Assembly (NCBI RefSeq): GCF_003253545.1 | Contig: NZ_QKYV01000006.1 | Span: 203,152-267,151, forward strand | Reading direction: 5' to 3' | Length of the DNA stretch: 64,000 nucleotides | Origin: Mesonia algae | GTDB taxonomy: Bacteria; Bacteroidota; Bacteroidia; Flavobacteriales; Flavobacteriaceae | Shown: piece by piece, positions 24,586 to 34,607 of the stretch | Position numbering within the stretch: the first letter of the stretch is position 1 | Layout: the number at the start of each line of letters is the position of its first letter | Program-made: the position numbers and the translations under genes | Notes under the pieces: model-generated | Told to the model about the DNA's origin: nothing | Database searches by the model: none | The model's input: the letters and a program-made list of their open reading frames with translations, nothing else

Positions 24586-24784
24586 CGAAGTAGGATATTT
24601 GGTATTGTAATTGTTCTATATACGATAATAGAGTAGTAAATATTAAAATTTTCTATCCTTCTGTTAATAATTTGACAAAAAAATAGCTTTAACTAATGAT
24701 TTTTGGGATAGAAGAATATTTATGCTTAGTATTGAATTTTTAAAACGAACTATAAAAAATGTATTAATGTTAAAATCAAATCAC

Positions 24785-25225
24785 ATGAAAAATTTCATCC
24801 TTGCATTAACCTTATTATTTAGTGCAGTAACCCTTGCGCAAACAGAAGTGAGTGATGCAGACTTAAATAAATTTGCTGATGCTTATAAAGCAGTTCAGAT
24901 TGAAAATCAAGAAGTACAGCAAGAAATGGTAGAAATGATTAAGAAAGAAGGTTTAGAGTTGAGTCGCTTTCAAACCATTCAGCAAGCTTCAGTGAATCCT
25001 AATAAAGAAGTTGAAGCTACTCAAGAAGAAATGGATATCTACAAAAAAGTTATTACTGAGATAGAGAAAATGCAACCAGAATTGCAAAAAGAAATGTCTG
25101 ATATTATTACAGATAATGGATTAACTTTAGATCGTTACCAAGAGATAGGAGCAGCACTTCAATCAGATCAAGCTTTACAACAAAAGCTTCAAACGATGAT
25201 GATGAAACAACAAACTAAAGGATAA
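24785..25225 (+). CDS. DUF4168 domain-containing secreted protein
   Basis: 146 residues from the ATG at 24785, which begins a clean signal peptide (MKNFILALTLLFSAVTLAQ); an upstream in-frame ATG at 24722 would add 21 residues before it. The mature protein is helical and Glu/Gln-rich, with SDADLNKFADAYKAVQ and the repeated GL-L-RYQEIG-type ends typical of DUF4168. Periplasmic; function unknown. Followed by a terminator. Confidence 0.85.
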   Translation: MKNFILALTLLFSAVTLAQTEVSDADLNKFADAYKAVQIENQEVQQEMVEMIKKEGLELSRFQTIQQASVNPNKEVEATQEEMDIYKKVITEIEKMQPELQKEMSDIITDNGLTLDRYQEIGAALQSDQALQQKLQTMMMKQQTKG

Positions 25226-25244
25226 TATAAAAACATCTTTTACT

Positions 25245-25281
25245 AAAAAAAGCATCAGAATTATTTTCTGATGCTTTTTTT
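25245..25281. terminator. bidirectional terminator between the DUF4168 and amidase genes
   Basis: AAAGCATCAGAA ... TTCTGATGCTTT hairpin with A-run and T-run on its two sides, between convergent genes. Confidence 0.85.
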
Positions 25282-25301
25282 ATGTTTAATTGCAAAGAAG
25301 A

Positions 25302-25895
25302 CTATAAGCTAGTTATAAGCGCATTTACAATTTCACCTTGTCCTTTTTCACTTCGAATATAATTTAAATCACTAGCATTTGTCATGAATCCTAACTCTAT
25401 TAAGATAGCGGGATATTCACTTTCATTTAATATTTTAAAATTAGCATTTCTAATCTTTACATCTTTGTATTTTGTTTGAGCAATTAAAGACTGACTCATT
25501 TTTGAAATAAATTTTGAGTTTTGTTCTTTCAATTTTTCATTTTTAGAAAAATAGAGTTCTATCCCGCTTTTGTTAGTGTTTGTCGTAGCATTTGCGTGAA
25601 GACTTATGACAAGATAGGGCTTAATTTCGTTTATTTTTTCAGTTCTTTCACTTAAAGAAACAAACTTATCGTTATCCCGAAGAAGCACTACGTTATATCC
25701 TTTTTCTTCAGCTACTTGTTGAAAAACTTTCGCAACTTGCAGTGTAATATCTTTTTCGTTTAGGCTTTCTGCGACTTGTCCAGAATCTTTTCCTCCGTGA
25801 CCGGCATCAATAATTATTGTTTTTTGTTGGGCGTTACTCATCCAACTGAAGCAAAATAAAAACACAGTAACGAATAAATAAGTGAGTCTTTTCAT
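25302..25895 (-). CDS. N-acetylmuramoyl-L-alanine amidase (Amidase_3)
   Basis: 197 residues: signal peptide (YLFVTVFLFCFSWMSNAQQ), then a single Amidase_3 zinc domain. Metal and catalytic residues are seen in IIDAGHGGKDSG (His), LNEKDITLQVA (Glu), ISLHANA (His) and ILIELGFMTN (catalytic Glu). It cleaves the amide bond between MurNAc and the peptide stem in the periplasm. Short, with no added peptidoglycan-binding domain. The T9SS protein gene upstream is 45 bases away on the same strand. Confidence 0.92.
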   Translation of the reverse strand: MKRLTYLFVTVFLFCFSWMSNAQQKTIIIDAGHGGKDSGQVAESLNEKDITLQVAKVFQQVAEEKGYNVVLLRDNDKFVSLSERTEKINEIKPYLVISLHANATTNTNKSGIELYFSKNEKLKEQNSKFISKMSQSLIAQTKYKDVKIRNANFKILNESEYPAILIELGFMTNASDLNYIRSEKGQGEIVNALITSL

Positions 25896-25940
25896 GATGT
25901 AAGTTTTAGTTAGTTATTATCTAACGTTATAAAAGAAATA

Positions 25941-28322
25941 TTATTCTTTTATAATTCTTTTCGTATATACTTTTCCATCTTTCTCAAGGGACAAAATGTA
26001 AACACCAGAACTTAAAGAATAGATGTTATGAAGAGTTAATGTACTTCCTGAAAAAGTCATGTTTTCTTTTAAAAGAATTTGTCCGAACATTGAGGTTATC
26101 GTAATATTTACTTCGCTCCCTTTTAGTTGAGTAGAAACTATATTTAGATGATCTTCTTTGATTGGATTCGGGTAAACTGAGAAAATACTCTCTTCATTTG
26201 AAACAGTTAAGGTTTTTTCTTTGAAAATGATAGAGAATCTATCACTACTTACACTTGCATTTATAGTCTCATCAATTAAGAAAGATATATTATTTTCTCC
26301 TGTGTTAAGAATAGTTTCTTGTTGTAGAAAATTGTCGACCAAGTAAGCTTCAACATTTTCAAATTCTGATAAATTAATTTTAAATGTATAATTCGTCGAT
26401 CTATAACTGTTACTGAAAAACTGAAGGGTTTCTCCCGTGGTTGGAAGGTTTCTTTTTTCTATACTCAAATAATCATTTCCGTTAAGTAATGCTATATTTT
26501 CATCTAAGTTACCGAGTTTTCTAGAATCTTGATTATTAATTGTATTAGAGTAAGTAGAATTGAACTTAGTAACAAAACCATCTACATAAAGAGGACTGGT
26601 ATTTTCATTACTATACAATTGAACGCTTAATGTCAAATCCTCTTGATTATTTTGATTTCTAAAAACCTCAGTAAGATTATTGGAGGTTTTATGCGATTGA
26701 GAAAATACTACAGAAGGAGATGGATCCCCGTTTGATGTCACAAAGAAAGCTTGGTTGGGTTGTAGGTATTGATTAGCGGCTGAGTTTCCAGAGCTAGAAT
26801 TTGTACCCGAAGGTAAATCTACCGTTACATAAGCTCCGCGTGCATTAATATTTGGATCCCATACATAATATTGATTATTACTTACTCCTGCAGAAGCTGC
26901 TAAAACACTTGTCATATCTACGCTAGACTGAAATGGATTACCTAATAAATTAAATGCTGTATTTGTAGTATTTAAATTTAGAAATTCAACATTAGTTGCA
27001 GGACTTACTAAGGAACCTACCATCCTTAAACGAGTGTTAGTAGGTGTAGCATCGTTATCATTAACATTTATTCCTCTGTCGCCTCTAATCATTACTCTAT
27101 AAGGAGCTCCAGATTGTAATGTATTATTATCTGTGTTAGCTATTGCTCCCCATGATTGTGTACTATTATTGAAAGTAAACATAGATGGATTTCCAGATAT
27201 TGTTGCGTCAAACCCATTGGCTCCAGTTGTAGAACCTGTTATATGAGTTCCATATCCAGAGTGTGGATTTAGATTATTAGCAAGAATGGTAGTGGTATTA
27301 TTAACTCCTTCTTGCCAATTAGTTTTAATAGAATTCGTAGCATTAACAGAACTAGACAGAAATCTAAACGCTCTTTTGGCAGGAATAAACCTTTCAACGG
27401 TTGCAACTCCAGATATAGTAGAACTTGGTTGTAACGGACCTAAGGTTCCTGTTTGAGTTTCAGAAGTATTCACAAAAATCAAATCTCCATTTATAGTTAT
27501 GTCTCCCATTACTTGAATGTTTGCTAATACATTTAAAGTTGCACCAGTATCAATAGTAATGTTGTTGGCTTGAGTATTTGAGTTTATAGACGCAGTACCA
27601 GAGGTTACAGAAATATCATCATCTGGAGTTGAAACTCCGCTAGGATCATTAGGAGTCCAACTAGTGCCATCGTAAACATAAGTTGTCGTAGTATTCGTAC
27701 AGCTATAACTTCCAGGTGAAAAAGTTTGAATTGTATTAGAAGTAGTCCAATTATTTCTATCATTAATTTGACTCAAAATGGTGTTTTTTCCACCAGTTGT
27801 AGTTGTTTTGTTAAAATAGCCATTGTCTTTATCTCCTATAGCTACAGCGGTAATTCCTTCTGTTAAACTAGGAGGTAAAGCACTGGTATTAGAATCTATT
27901 GCATCAGTCCATTTTATATCATTAAAGTTTATCGCTGCAATAAATGATGGTGAAGTACTCTGTCCTTGATAAGCAAAGATCTGATCACCACCTGTAGCTA
28001 ATAACATAGAATTTACACTCGTAATAAAAACTTCATCTCCACACGAATAATTATTAGAAGCCATCCAAGTATGAGTTCCTTCAGTATTTCTTAAAGAACC
28101 GCTAGATTGCCAACCACTATCGGTAAAATTAATTTCTGTTCCAGATTGAATGTCAGTTAAAATCACAAAACTAAATTGATCTGGATCATCTGATTGAAAA
28201 CTGGTAAAAGCAATATCACCTGGAGATAAAATAGTTTGTGCATGGTAATTTTTTGATAACCCAAAACAGAATAATATTGTTATAATTCTGAAAATGAGAG
28301 ATGTGTGTAAAAATGTTTTCAT
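25941..28322 (-). CDS. large secreted protein with type IX secretion sorting domain
   Basis: 793 residues from the ATG at 28322, which opens a signal peptide (FLHTSLIFRIITILFCFG...YHAQ). Low-complexity beta-rich body, Ser/Thr/Asn-rich. The N-terminal ~200 residues (GDIAFTSFQSDDPDQFSFV...) resemble surface-protein modules of Bacteroidota, and a middle part (GNPFQSSVDMTS, YYVWDPN) is the repeat often seen in them. The last ~75 residues are a Por-type sorting domain (VYPNPIKEDHLNIVS, GQILLKENM, LSSGVYILSLEKDGKV, TKRIIKE). Exported and anchored or released at the cell surface. Ligand or function unknown. Confidence 0.9.
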   Translation of the reverse strand: MKTFLHTSLIFRIITILFCFGLSKNYHAQTILSPGDIAFTSFQSDDPDQFSFVILTDIQSGTEINFTDSGWQSSGSLRNTEGTHTWMASNNYSCGDEVFITSVNSMLLATGGDQIFAYQGQSTSPSFIAAINFNDIKWTDAIDSNTSALPPSLTEGITAVAIGDKDNGYFNKTTTTGGKNTILSQINDRNNWTTSNTIQTFSPGSYSCTNTTTTYVYDGTSWTPNDPSGVSTPDDDISVTSGTASINSNTQANNITIDTGATLNVLANIQVMGDITINGDLIFVNTSETQTGTLGPLQPSSTISGVATVERFIPAKRAFRFLSSSVNATNSIKTNWQEGVNNTTTILANNLNPHSGYGTHITGSTTGANGFDATISGNPSMFTFNNSTQSWGAIANTDNNTLQSGAPYRVMIRGDRGINVNDNDATPTNTRLRMVGSLVSPATNVEFLNLNTTNTAFNLLGNPFQSSVDMTSVLAASAGVSNNQYYVWDPNINARGAYVTVDLPSGTNSSSGNSAANQYLQPNQAFFVTSNGDPSPSVVFSQSHKTSNNLTEVFRNQNNQEDLTLSVQLYSNENTSPLYVDGFVTKFNSTYSNTINNQDSRKLGNLDENIALLNGNDYLSIEKRNLPTTGETLQFFSNSYRSTNYTFKINLSEFENVEAYLVDNFLQQETILNTGENNISFLIDETINASVSSDRFSIIFKEKTLTVSNEESIFSVYPNPIKEDHLNIVSTQLKGSEVNITITSMFGQILLKENMTFSGSTLTLHNIYSLSSGVYILSLEKDGKVYTKRIIKE

Positions 28323-28420
28323 AAAGCTAAAATTAATTTCCTTTAAATATAAACTATATTTAATCATTTTTTCGATTAAATTGCACTTTAAACCGAATTA
28401 TTGAAAAAAATATAAGAATT

Positions 28421-28885
28421 ATGAATTTTTTATATATAAGATTTTTAGCTATTGGAGCAATTTTTCTTTGTATAGCTTCAAGCTGTATAAATACATCTCA
28501 CGTAAATACAGGATTTAATTGGTTAGTAGGAGATTGGGAGCGAATAAATAATGAAGGGAAAGAAAAAACTTTTGAAAATTGGATAAAATTGAATGATACA
28601 CTTTATACAGGTTTTGGTTTTACCTTATCGGAATTGGACACAGTATTTAAAGAGAATTTGAGTTTATTTAAGCTTGATAAAGCTTGGATATTTCAAGTGG
28701 ATGGGGTTAATGAAACTCCTGTAGATTTTGTACTTCAACAAACTTTAGAAAGAGGTTTTATAGCAATTAATGAGCAAAATACGTTTCCAAAATCAATTTT
28801 TTATCAATTAAAAGAAGATGAAAATTTGCAAGCAGTAATTGCGAATGAAGAGAAAGAAATTCTGTTTGTTTTTCAGAAAAAATAA
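28421..28885 (+). CDS. DUF6265-like lipoprotein
   Basis: 154 residues. N-terminal hydrophobic segment ending in a lipobox-like ASSC, so probably lipidated. The mature part NWLVGDWERINNEGKEKTFENWIKL resembles the DUF6265 beta-barrel family (a lipocalin-like small barrel with a W-x-x-G-W-type start). Function unknown. The stop lies 6 bases before the recG stop (convergent). Confidence 0.72.
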   Translation: MNFLYIRFLAIGAIFLCIASSCINTSHVNTGFNWLVGDWERINNEGKEKTFENWIKLNDTLYTGFGFTLSELDTVFKENLSLFKLDKAWIFQVDGVNETPVDFVLQQTLERGFIAINEQNTFPKSIFYQLKEDENLQAVIANEEKEILFVFQKK

Positions 28886-28891
28886 AAAGCC

Positions 28892-30997
28892 TTAACTAAT
28901 ATAGTTCCAAATGTTTTTATGTTTTCCCATAAGTCTATAGGTGTTTTTAACTACTTCATGATCTGGAATTTTGAGACTAGGATCTTCCGTGAGCATCTTT
29001 TTGGCATAATACCTTGCAGTTTTTAAAATCTCATTATCTTTTACAATATCTGCAATTCTTAAATTTAAAACACCACTTTGTTGGGTTCCCATAATATCTC
29101 CGGGACCTCTTAATTTTAAATCAACTTCGGCAATTTCAAAACCATCGTTAGTTCGTACCATGGTTTCTAAACGTGTTTTGCTATCTTGAGAAAGCTTATG
29201 TCCAGTCATTAAAATACAATAACTTTGTTCGGCTCCTCGGCCCACTCTACCTCGCAATTGGTGCAATTGTGAAAGTCCAAATCGTTCGGCGCTTTCTATG
29301 ATCATTACACTTGCATTAGGAACGTTAACACCAACTTCAATAACGGTCGTAGCAACCATAATCTGAGTTTCTCCTTTTACAAACCTATTCATTTCATATT
29401 CTTTGTCGGCTGGTTTCATTTGTCCGTGAACTATCGAAATTTGATAAGTGGGAGCAGGAAAATCTCTAGCAATACTTTCATAACCATCCATCAAATCTTT
29501 GTAATCCATTTTCTCACTCTCTTGGATTAATGGATAAACCACATATATTTGTCGGCCTTTTTCAATTTCTTCTCTTATGAATCTAAACACTTTTAACCGA
29601 TTAGAATCGTAGCGATGTACAGTTTTTATAGCTTTTCTTCCTGGCGGTAGTTCATCTATCACCGAAATATCTAAATCGCCATACAAACTCATAGCTAATG
29701 TTCTAGGAATAGGAGTCGCCGTCATTACCAATACATGCGGAGGCAAGGTATTTTTATGCCATAATTTAGATCGTTGTGCTACTCCAAAACGATGTTGTTC
29801 ATCGATAATAGCCAAACCAAGATTTTTAAATTTTACTTTGTCTTCTAATAAAGCATGAGTTCCTATAAGCAAATGCAAGGAACCGTCTTCTAAGCTTTCA
29901 TGAATTTCTCTACGTTCTTTAGTTTTAGAAGAGCCAGTAAGTAATGAAATTTTTATAGGAAGCTTTTCACAGAGTTCACTAAGACCTTGATAATGTTGTA
30001 TAGCTAGAATTTCTGTAGGTGCCATCAAACAGGCTTGAAAATTATTGTCTAAGGCTAATAAACAAGTCATTAATGCAACGATAGTTTTACCAGAACCAAC
30101 GTCCCCTTGTAATAAGCGATTCATTTGCGCACTACTACCCAAATCCCTTCTTATTTCTTTAACAACTCTTTTTTGTGCATTGGTTAACTCAAAAGGGAGG
30201 TGATTTTGATAGAAGTCGTTAAAATATGTACCGACTTCCGTAAAGGGAAATCCTTTAATTTTTTGTTTATGAATAAGGTTTTTAATCAGCAGTTGTAATT
30301 GTATATAAAAGAGTTCTTCAAACTTTAAACGGTATTGCGCTAAAGCTAATTTTTTAGGAGCCTGCGGAAAATGAATATTTAAAAGAGCTTCACTCTTAGA
30401 AACAAGTTTAAGTTCTTGTAAAATGGATTGCGGAAGTGTTTCCATAAAGCCTTGCTTACTTTCTGAAAACAGTTGTTGTATTATTTTAGAAATCACTTTA
30501 TTGCTGATTCCTTTTTTACTTAAATTTTCGGTAGAAGGATAAATAGGTTGCATTGCCATGCGTAAACCAGCTTCGTGCTCTTTTAGCAATTCCATATCTG
30601 GATGAGGCATAGAGCAAGAGTTGTTAAACCAATTTACTTTGCCAAAGATGACATAAGGTTCATTAATTTTAAGTGATTCTTTAAGCCACTTATGACCACG
30701 AAACCAAACCAATTCTATTTTTCCGGTATCATCTACAAAATCGGCTACCAAACGCTTACCTCTTTTTTGAGCGACCGTTTTTAGATGCGTGATTTTTCCA
30801 ATAACTTGAATTTCGGCGGTATTTCGCTGAATTTCATTTATTTTATAATACTTGGTTTTATCAATATATCGGTTAGGGAATAAATTGAGAAGATCTTGAT
30901 ACGTGTGAATTCCCAACTCTTTACGGAGAACTTCTGCACGGTTAGGACCAACGCCTTTTAGATAATCTATAGGGGTTTGCAGCAAGTTTGTATTCAT
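28892..30997 (-). CDS. recG: ATP-dependent DNA helicase RecG
   Basis: 701 residues from the ATG at 30997 (MNTNLLQTPIDYLKGVGPNRAE); an upstream in-frame ATG at 31036 is less likely. N-terminal wedge/OB domain (EIQVIGKITHLKT) then the helicase: LLQGDVGSGKTIVAL (Walker A), DEQHRFGV (DExH), TATPIPRTLAMS, IEVGVNVPNASVMII, and GRVGRGAEQSYCIL. Remodels stalled forks and processes branched DNA. No other recombination gene is adjacent. Confidence 0.96.
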   Translation of the reverse strand: MNTNLLQTPIDYLKGVGPNRAEVLRKELGIHTYQDLLNLFPNRYIDKTKYYKINEIQRNTAEIQVIGKITHLKTVAQKRGKRLVADFVDDTGKIELVWFRGHKWLKESLKINEPYVIFGKVNWFNNSCSMPHPDMELLKEHEAGLRMAMQPIYPSTENLSKKGISNKVISKIIQQLFSESKQGFMETLPQSILQELKLVSKSEALLNIHFPQAPKKLALAQYRLKFEELFYIQLQLLIKNLIHKQKIKGFPFTEVGTYFNDFYQNHLPFELTNAQKRVVKEIRRDLGSSAQMNRLLQGDVGSGKTIVALMTCLLALDNNFQACLMAPTEILAIQHYQGLSELCEKLPIKISLLTGSSKTKERREIHESLEDGSLHLLIGTHALLEDKVKFKNLGLAIIDEQHRFGVAQRSKLWHKNTLPPHVLVMTATPIPRTLAMSLYGDLDISVIDELPPGRKAIKTVHRYDSNRLKVFRFIREEIEKGRQIYVVYPLIQESEKMDYKDLMDGYESIARDFPAPTYQISIVHGQMKPADKEYEMNRFVKGETQIMVATTVIEVGVNVPNASVMIIESAERFGLSQLHQLRGRVGRGAEQSYCILMTGHKLSQDSKTRLETMVRTNDGFEIAEVDLKLRGPGDIMGTQQSGVLNLRIADIVKDNEILKTARYYAKKMLTEDPSLKIPDHEVVKNTYRLMGKHKNIWNYIS

Positions 30998-31058
30998 AAT
31001 AACGAAGATAGGAAATATTAAAAATCCTATCTTCAAAAATAAAAATTAATCTCAAATT

Positions 31059-31496
31059 TTAATGAATCCAGTTTCTTTTAATCGCTTTATCTGCTAACCA
31101 AATAGAAAATATAGAGATTAGTACAACTAGGATAGGCATAACGTATGCTTCATTACCATACACCTCTATAGAAGTTGTTAAAAATAAATTATGAAACATT
31201 TGTATAATGACGCAAACAAGACAAATTGCAAATAGTGGTTTTGCCATTTTATTTTTTGCCAGTAATAAAATACTTCCTAATAATCCAGAAAATACGGCTA
31301 TAGCAAATACAATATGAGTCCATAAAGGATACTCACCATATAAAGCTTGTTCGTTTTGGGGAAGTTCGTTTAAAGCATCTCCAGTCATAACAATGGAGTG
31401 AAAAATAAAGGAGGTTACCCCCATTAAATTCCATAAAAGAAGAATAACGCTAATCACCCAAAACCAAGTCGGGATTTTTGTAATAGTTGTGTTCAT
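31059..31496 (-). CDS. four-helix integral membrane protein, unknown
   Basis: 145 residues with four predicted transmembrane helices (about 12-34, 58-80, 85-108, 116-138). Motifs ALYGEYPLWTHIVFAIAVFSGLLGS and MFHN are conserved in a family I recall from Bacteroidota, sometimes loosely called sugar transporter; nothing here supports transport of sugar. Function unknown. Confidence 0.75.
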   Translation of the reverse strand: MNTTITKIPTWFWVISVILLLWNLMGVTSFIFHSIVMTGDALNELPQNEQALYGEYPLWTHIVFAIAVFSGLLGSILLLAKNKMAKPLFAICLVCVIIQMFHNLFLTTSIEVYGNEAYVMPILVVLISIFSIWLADKAIKRNWIH

Positions 31497-31622
31497 AAAT
31501 AGAGTTTTCGAGTTAGTTGCATTAAAAGTAAATAAATATTGGGTATAAAATCAATAATTTTAAAATTCATTATAAAGTTATAGGCTAGGTTTTGTATTTT
31601 CGAAACGATATTTAAAAAATGT

Positions 31623-33698
31623 ATGCGATATTTTATTTGGCTTGGCCTATTTCTTTTATCCATAGGGGTAAAAGCACAGCAAACCTCTACGGTAGATTTT
31701 ACAAAACTTGCAGGAACCGTTCATTTATTACCAGAAAGTAAAAGTGTAAAAGGGGATATTAAAATTGATCTTAAAATTTTAAAAGCAACAGATTCTATTT
31801 ATTTAGATGCCAAAAATTCAGAAGTAAATTGGGAACAGAAAAACCAATTTGACTTTAAAACGACGGCAGATAAAATATGGATAATTGGTGATTTTGAAAA
31901 AGGAAAATCTTATTCTTTCAACTTTGAATATCAAATGAACCCCAAACAGGCCATGTATTTTGTAGGATGGGATAATGAGGGAAGCAATCAAATTTGGACT
32001 CAAGGGCAGGGGAAATATACGTCACACTGGTTACCAAGTATAGACGATCTTAATGAGAAAATAGAGTTCGATTTAGCATATCAAGTCCCCAAGAATTATA
32101 CCGTAATTGCCAACGGAAAACTTACCAATAAAAAAACGCAAGGAGATCAAAATATTTGGAGTTTTGATATGAAAAACCCTATGAGTAGCTATTTGGTTGC
32201 TGTTGCTGTAGGTGATTACGCTTCCGCGGAAGAAAAATCTGCCTCGGGAGTAAATTTAAAATATTACTATGAGCCCAATCAAAAAGATAAGGTGGAAGCT
32301 ACCTATCGTTATTCCAAACGAATATTTGATTATTTTGAAGAAGAAATAGGTATTCCGTTTCCTTGGCAAGATTATAAGCAAATTCCGGTAAGAGATTTTT
32401 TATATGCAGGAATGGAGAATACTGGGGCAACCATATTTTCAAATCAGTTTGTTACCGATTCTATAGGTTTTGTAGATCGTAATTATGTAAATGTAAATGC
32501 ACACGAGTTGGCTCACCAATGGTTTGGCGATTTTATTACCGAAACTTCTAGCGAGCATCATTGGTTACAAGAAGGTTTTGCTACTTTTTATGCTTTGTTA
32601 GCCGAACGAGAAATATTTGGTGATGATTATTACTATTACAAACTCTACGAAACAGCAGAACAATTAAAAGAATTAAGCGATAATGGGAAAGGAGAAGCTT
32701 TACTAAATCCTAAGGCAAGCTCGCTTACATTTTATCAAAAAGGAGCTTGGGCCTTACATATTTTAAAAGAAAAAGTAGGGGAGGAAGCTTTTAATAAAGG
32801 GGTGAAAACTTATTTATTGAAACACGCTTATAAAAATGTAAATACAGATGATTTTATAAAAGAAATAGAAAAAGCAGGGCAAACCGATTTATCGATCTTT
32901 AAAAAAGATTGGTTGTTTCAATCTGCTTTCAAGGCAAATGAAGCATTAAGTTCTTTGAAAAAATCTAAATTCATGCAAGAGCTATTAATGCTTAAATCTT
33001 TACGAAACACAGCTCTCGAAGATAAAAAAGCTCAATTAGAACGAGCGTTACAAGATCCGGTTAACGATTATTTAGGCCAGGAAGTGGTTTATCAATTAGC
33101 TCAAGAAAATTCAGCAGAAGTAATACCACTTTATAAAATGGCTTTTGAAAGTAATAACCTTTTAACTCGCCAAGCTATTGCTATAACATTGAGTGAAATT
33201 CCGCAGCAGCTAAAAAAAGAATTTAAAACTTTATTAGATGATGACTCTTACCTTACAAAAGAAAAGGCTTTTTTAAATTTATGGTTAAACTTTCCAGAAG
33301 AAAGAAATTTTTATTTTGAGAAATTAAAAGGAGTGCAGGGGTTTCAGGATAAGAATTTAGAAATACTGTGGCTCACCTTACATTTGGTTTCTCCAGATTA
33401 TGAAAGCGATCAAAAGTCTGAGATTTTTAAAAGGTTATCTCATTATACAACTCCGCAATATGATTATGCAATTAGAGAGAATGCTTTTGGTTACCTCTAC
33501 CAAATAGATACTTTTTCTAAACAGAGTTACGAAGATTTATTTGAAGGAACAGCTCATCCAGTATGGCGATTTAGAAATTTTTGTAGAGAATTGTTAGATA
33601 CGCTATGGGAGAATCCTAAACATAGAGCACAATTAATAGCCATGTTAGATAGTGTTCCTAGCGCTCACGCTGCTTACGCAAAAAAGAAATACAATTAA
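31623..33698 (+). CDS. M1 family metallo-aminopeptidase (secreted)
   Basis: 691 residues: signal peptide (IWLGLFLLSIGVKAQ), N-terminal beta domain, catalytic gluzincin domain with GMEN-type substrate motif (YAGMENTGATIFS) and the zinc site H294-ELA-H298 plus the downstream Glu in LQEGFATFYAL, then a helical C-terminal domain. Zinc aminopeptidase acting in the periplasm or outside. The patatin gene overlaps its stop by one base. It carries one copy of the dispersed 13-mer near codon 200. Confidence 0.94.
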   Translation: MRYFIWLGLFLLSIGVKAQQTSTVDFTKLAGTVHLLPESKSVKGDIKIDLKILKATDSIYLDAKNSEVNWEQKNQFDFKTTADKIWIIGDFEKGKSYSFNFEYQMNPKQAMYFVGWDNEGSNQIWTQGQGKYTSHWLPSIDDLNEKIEFDLAYQVPKNYTVIANGKLTNKKTQGDQNIWSFDMKNPMSSYLVAVAVGDYASAEEKSASGVNLKYYYEPNQKDKVEATYRYSKRIFDYFEEEIGIPFPWQDYKQIPVRDFLYAGMENTGATIFSNQFVTDSIGFVDRNYVNVNAHELAHQWFGDFITETSSEHHWLQEGFATFYALLAEREIFGDDYYYYKLYETAEQLKELSDNGKGEALLNPKASSLTFYQKGAWALHILKEKVGEEAFNKGVKTYLLKHAYKNVNTDDFIKEIEKAGQTDLSIFKKDWLFQSAFKANEALSSLKKSKFMQELLMLKSLRNTALEDKKAQLERALQDPVNDYLGQEVVYQLAQENSAEVIPLYKMAFESNNLLTRQAIAITLSEIPQQLKKEFKTLLDDDSYLTKEKAFLNLWLNFPEERNFYFEKLKGVQGFQDKNLEILWLTLHLVSPDYESDQKSEIFKRLSHYTTPQYDYAIRENAFGYLYQIDTFSKQSYEDLFEGTAHPVWRFRNFCRELLDTLWENPKHRAQLIAMLDSVPSAHAAYAKKKYN
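32219..32231 (+). repeat. dispersed 13-mer CGCTTNCGCGGAA, copy 3
   Basis: Exact match with central C (CGCTTCCGCGGAA), inside the M1 peptidase gene, encoding A-S-A-E in the GCT-TCC-GCG-GAA phase. Confidence 0.75.
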
Positions 33699-34603
33699 TG
33701 AGAGCCTTAGTTATATCTGGAGGAGGAAGTAAAGGAGCTTACGCAGGAGGCGTAGCCGAACACCTTATACGAGTACAAAAAAAGAAATATGACATTCTTA
33801 TCGGTTCATCTACGGGGAGTTTGCTCATCTCTCATTTAGCATTAGGAAAAATTGACAAACTCCACGAAATTTATACCAATGTCAACCAAGCGAGTATTTT
33901 TAGTTTAAATCCGTTCGTGGTAAAACATGAAGGAGATCGGGAATATGTAAGTATAAATTACCTTACCACTTTGTTTCAGTTTTTAAAGAAAAAGCGAACT
34001 TTTGGGGAAAGTAAAAACTTAAGAAAACTCATAAGAGATAAAATTACAAAGGAAGAATTTTACAAGATAAAAGCTACGGTGGCAGATTTGGTCGTAACCG
34101 TCTCCAACCTTAGTAAAAATCAAATTGAATATAAATCAATTAAAGACTTTGATTACGAAGAGTTTTGCGATTGGATTTGGATTTCGTGTAACTATGTTCC
34201 CTTTATGAGTTTAGTAAAAAAGAATAACTTTGAGTATGCCGATGGAGGTTTTGGATGTCTAGTTCCTATTCGAGAAGCAATACGACGAGGAGCAACAGAG
34301 ATTGATGCAGTTATCTTAGAGTCAGAGAATATGGAGTACAATAAGGTTTTGGGTAAAAACCCTTTTTCACTTATGGTAAACCTCTTTGGTTATATGTTAG
34401 ACCAAGTAGAGCGCAGCAATATTATTGAAGGTAAATTAGCTGCGATTAATAAAGATGTAGGTTTAAATCTTTATTATACCCCGAGTAAACTCACCGAAAA
34501 CTCATTAATCTTTAATAAAAAATTAATGAGAGAATGGTGGCAACAAGGTTATAATTATGCAGCTAAAAAAGCAAAGCATTTAGAAGAGAACGAGTTAAAG
34601 TAA
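33698..34603 (+). CDS. patatin-like phospholipase family protein
   Basis: 301 residues. Oxyanion loop SGGGSKGAYAGG (7-18), nucleophile elbow GSSTG with S38, and the catalytic Asp in YADGGFG (about 180): the complete Ser-Asp dyad of patatins. No signal peptide, so cytoplasmic lipid acyl hydrolase activity is inferred. Start overlaps the stop of the M1 peptidase gene (TAATG), indicating translational coupling. Confidence 0.92.
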   Translation: MRALVISGGGSKGAYAGGVAEHLIRVQKKKYDILIGSSTGSLLISHLALGKIDKLHEIYTNVNQASIFSLNPFVVKHEGDREYVSINYLTTLFQFLKKKRTFGESKNLRKLIRDKITKEEFYKIKATVADLVVTVSNLSKNQIEYKSIKDFDYEEFCDWIWISCNYVPFMSLVKKNNFEYADGGFGCLVPIREAIRRGATEIDAVILESENMEYNKVLGKNPFSLMVNLFGYMLDQVERSNIIEGKLAAINKDVGLNLYYTPSKLTENSLIFNKKLMREWWQQGYNYAAKKAKHLEENELK

Positions 34604-34607
34604 ACTT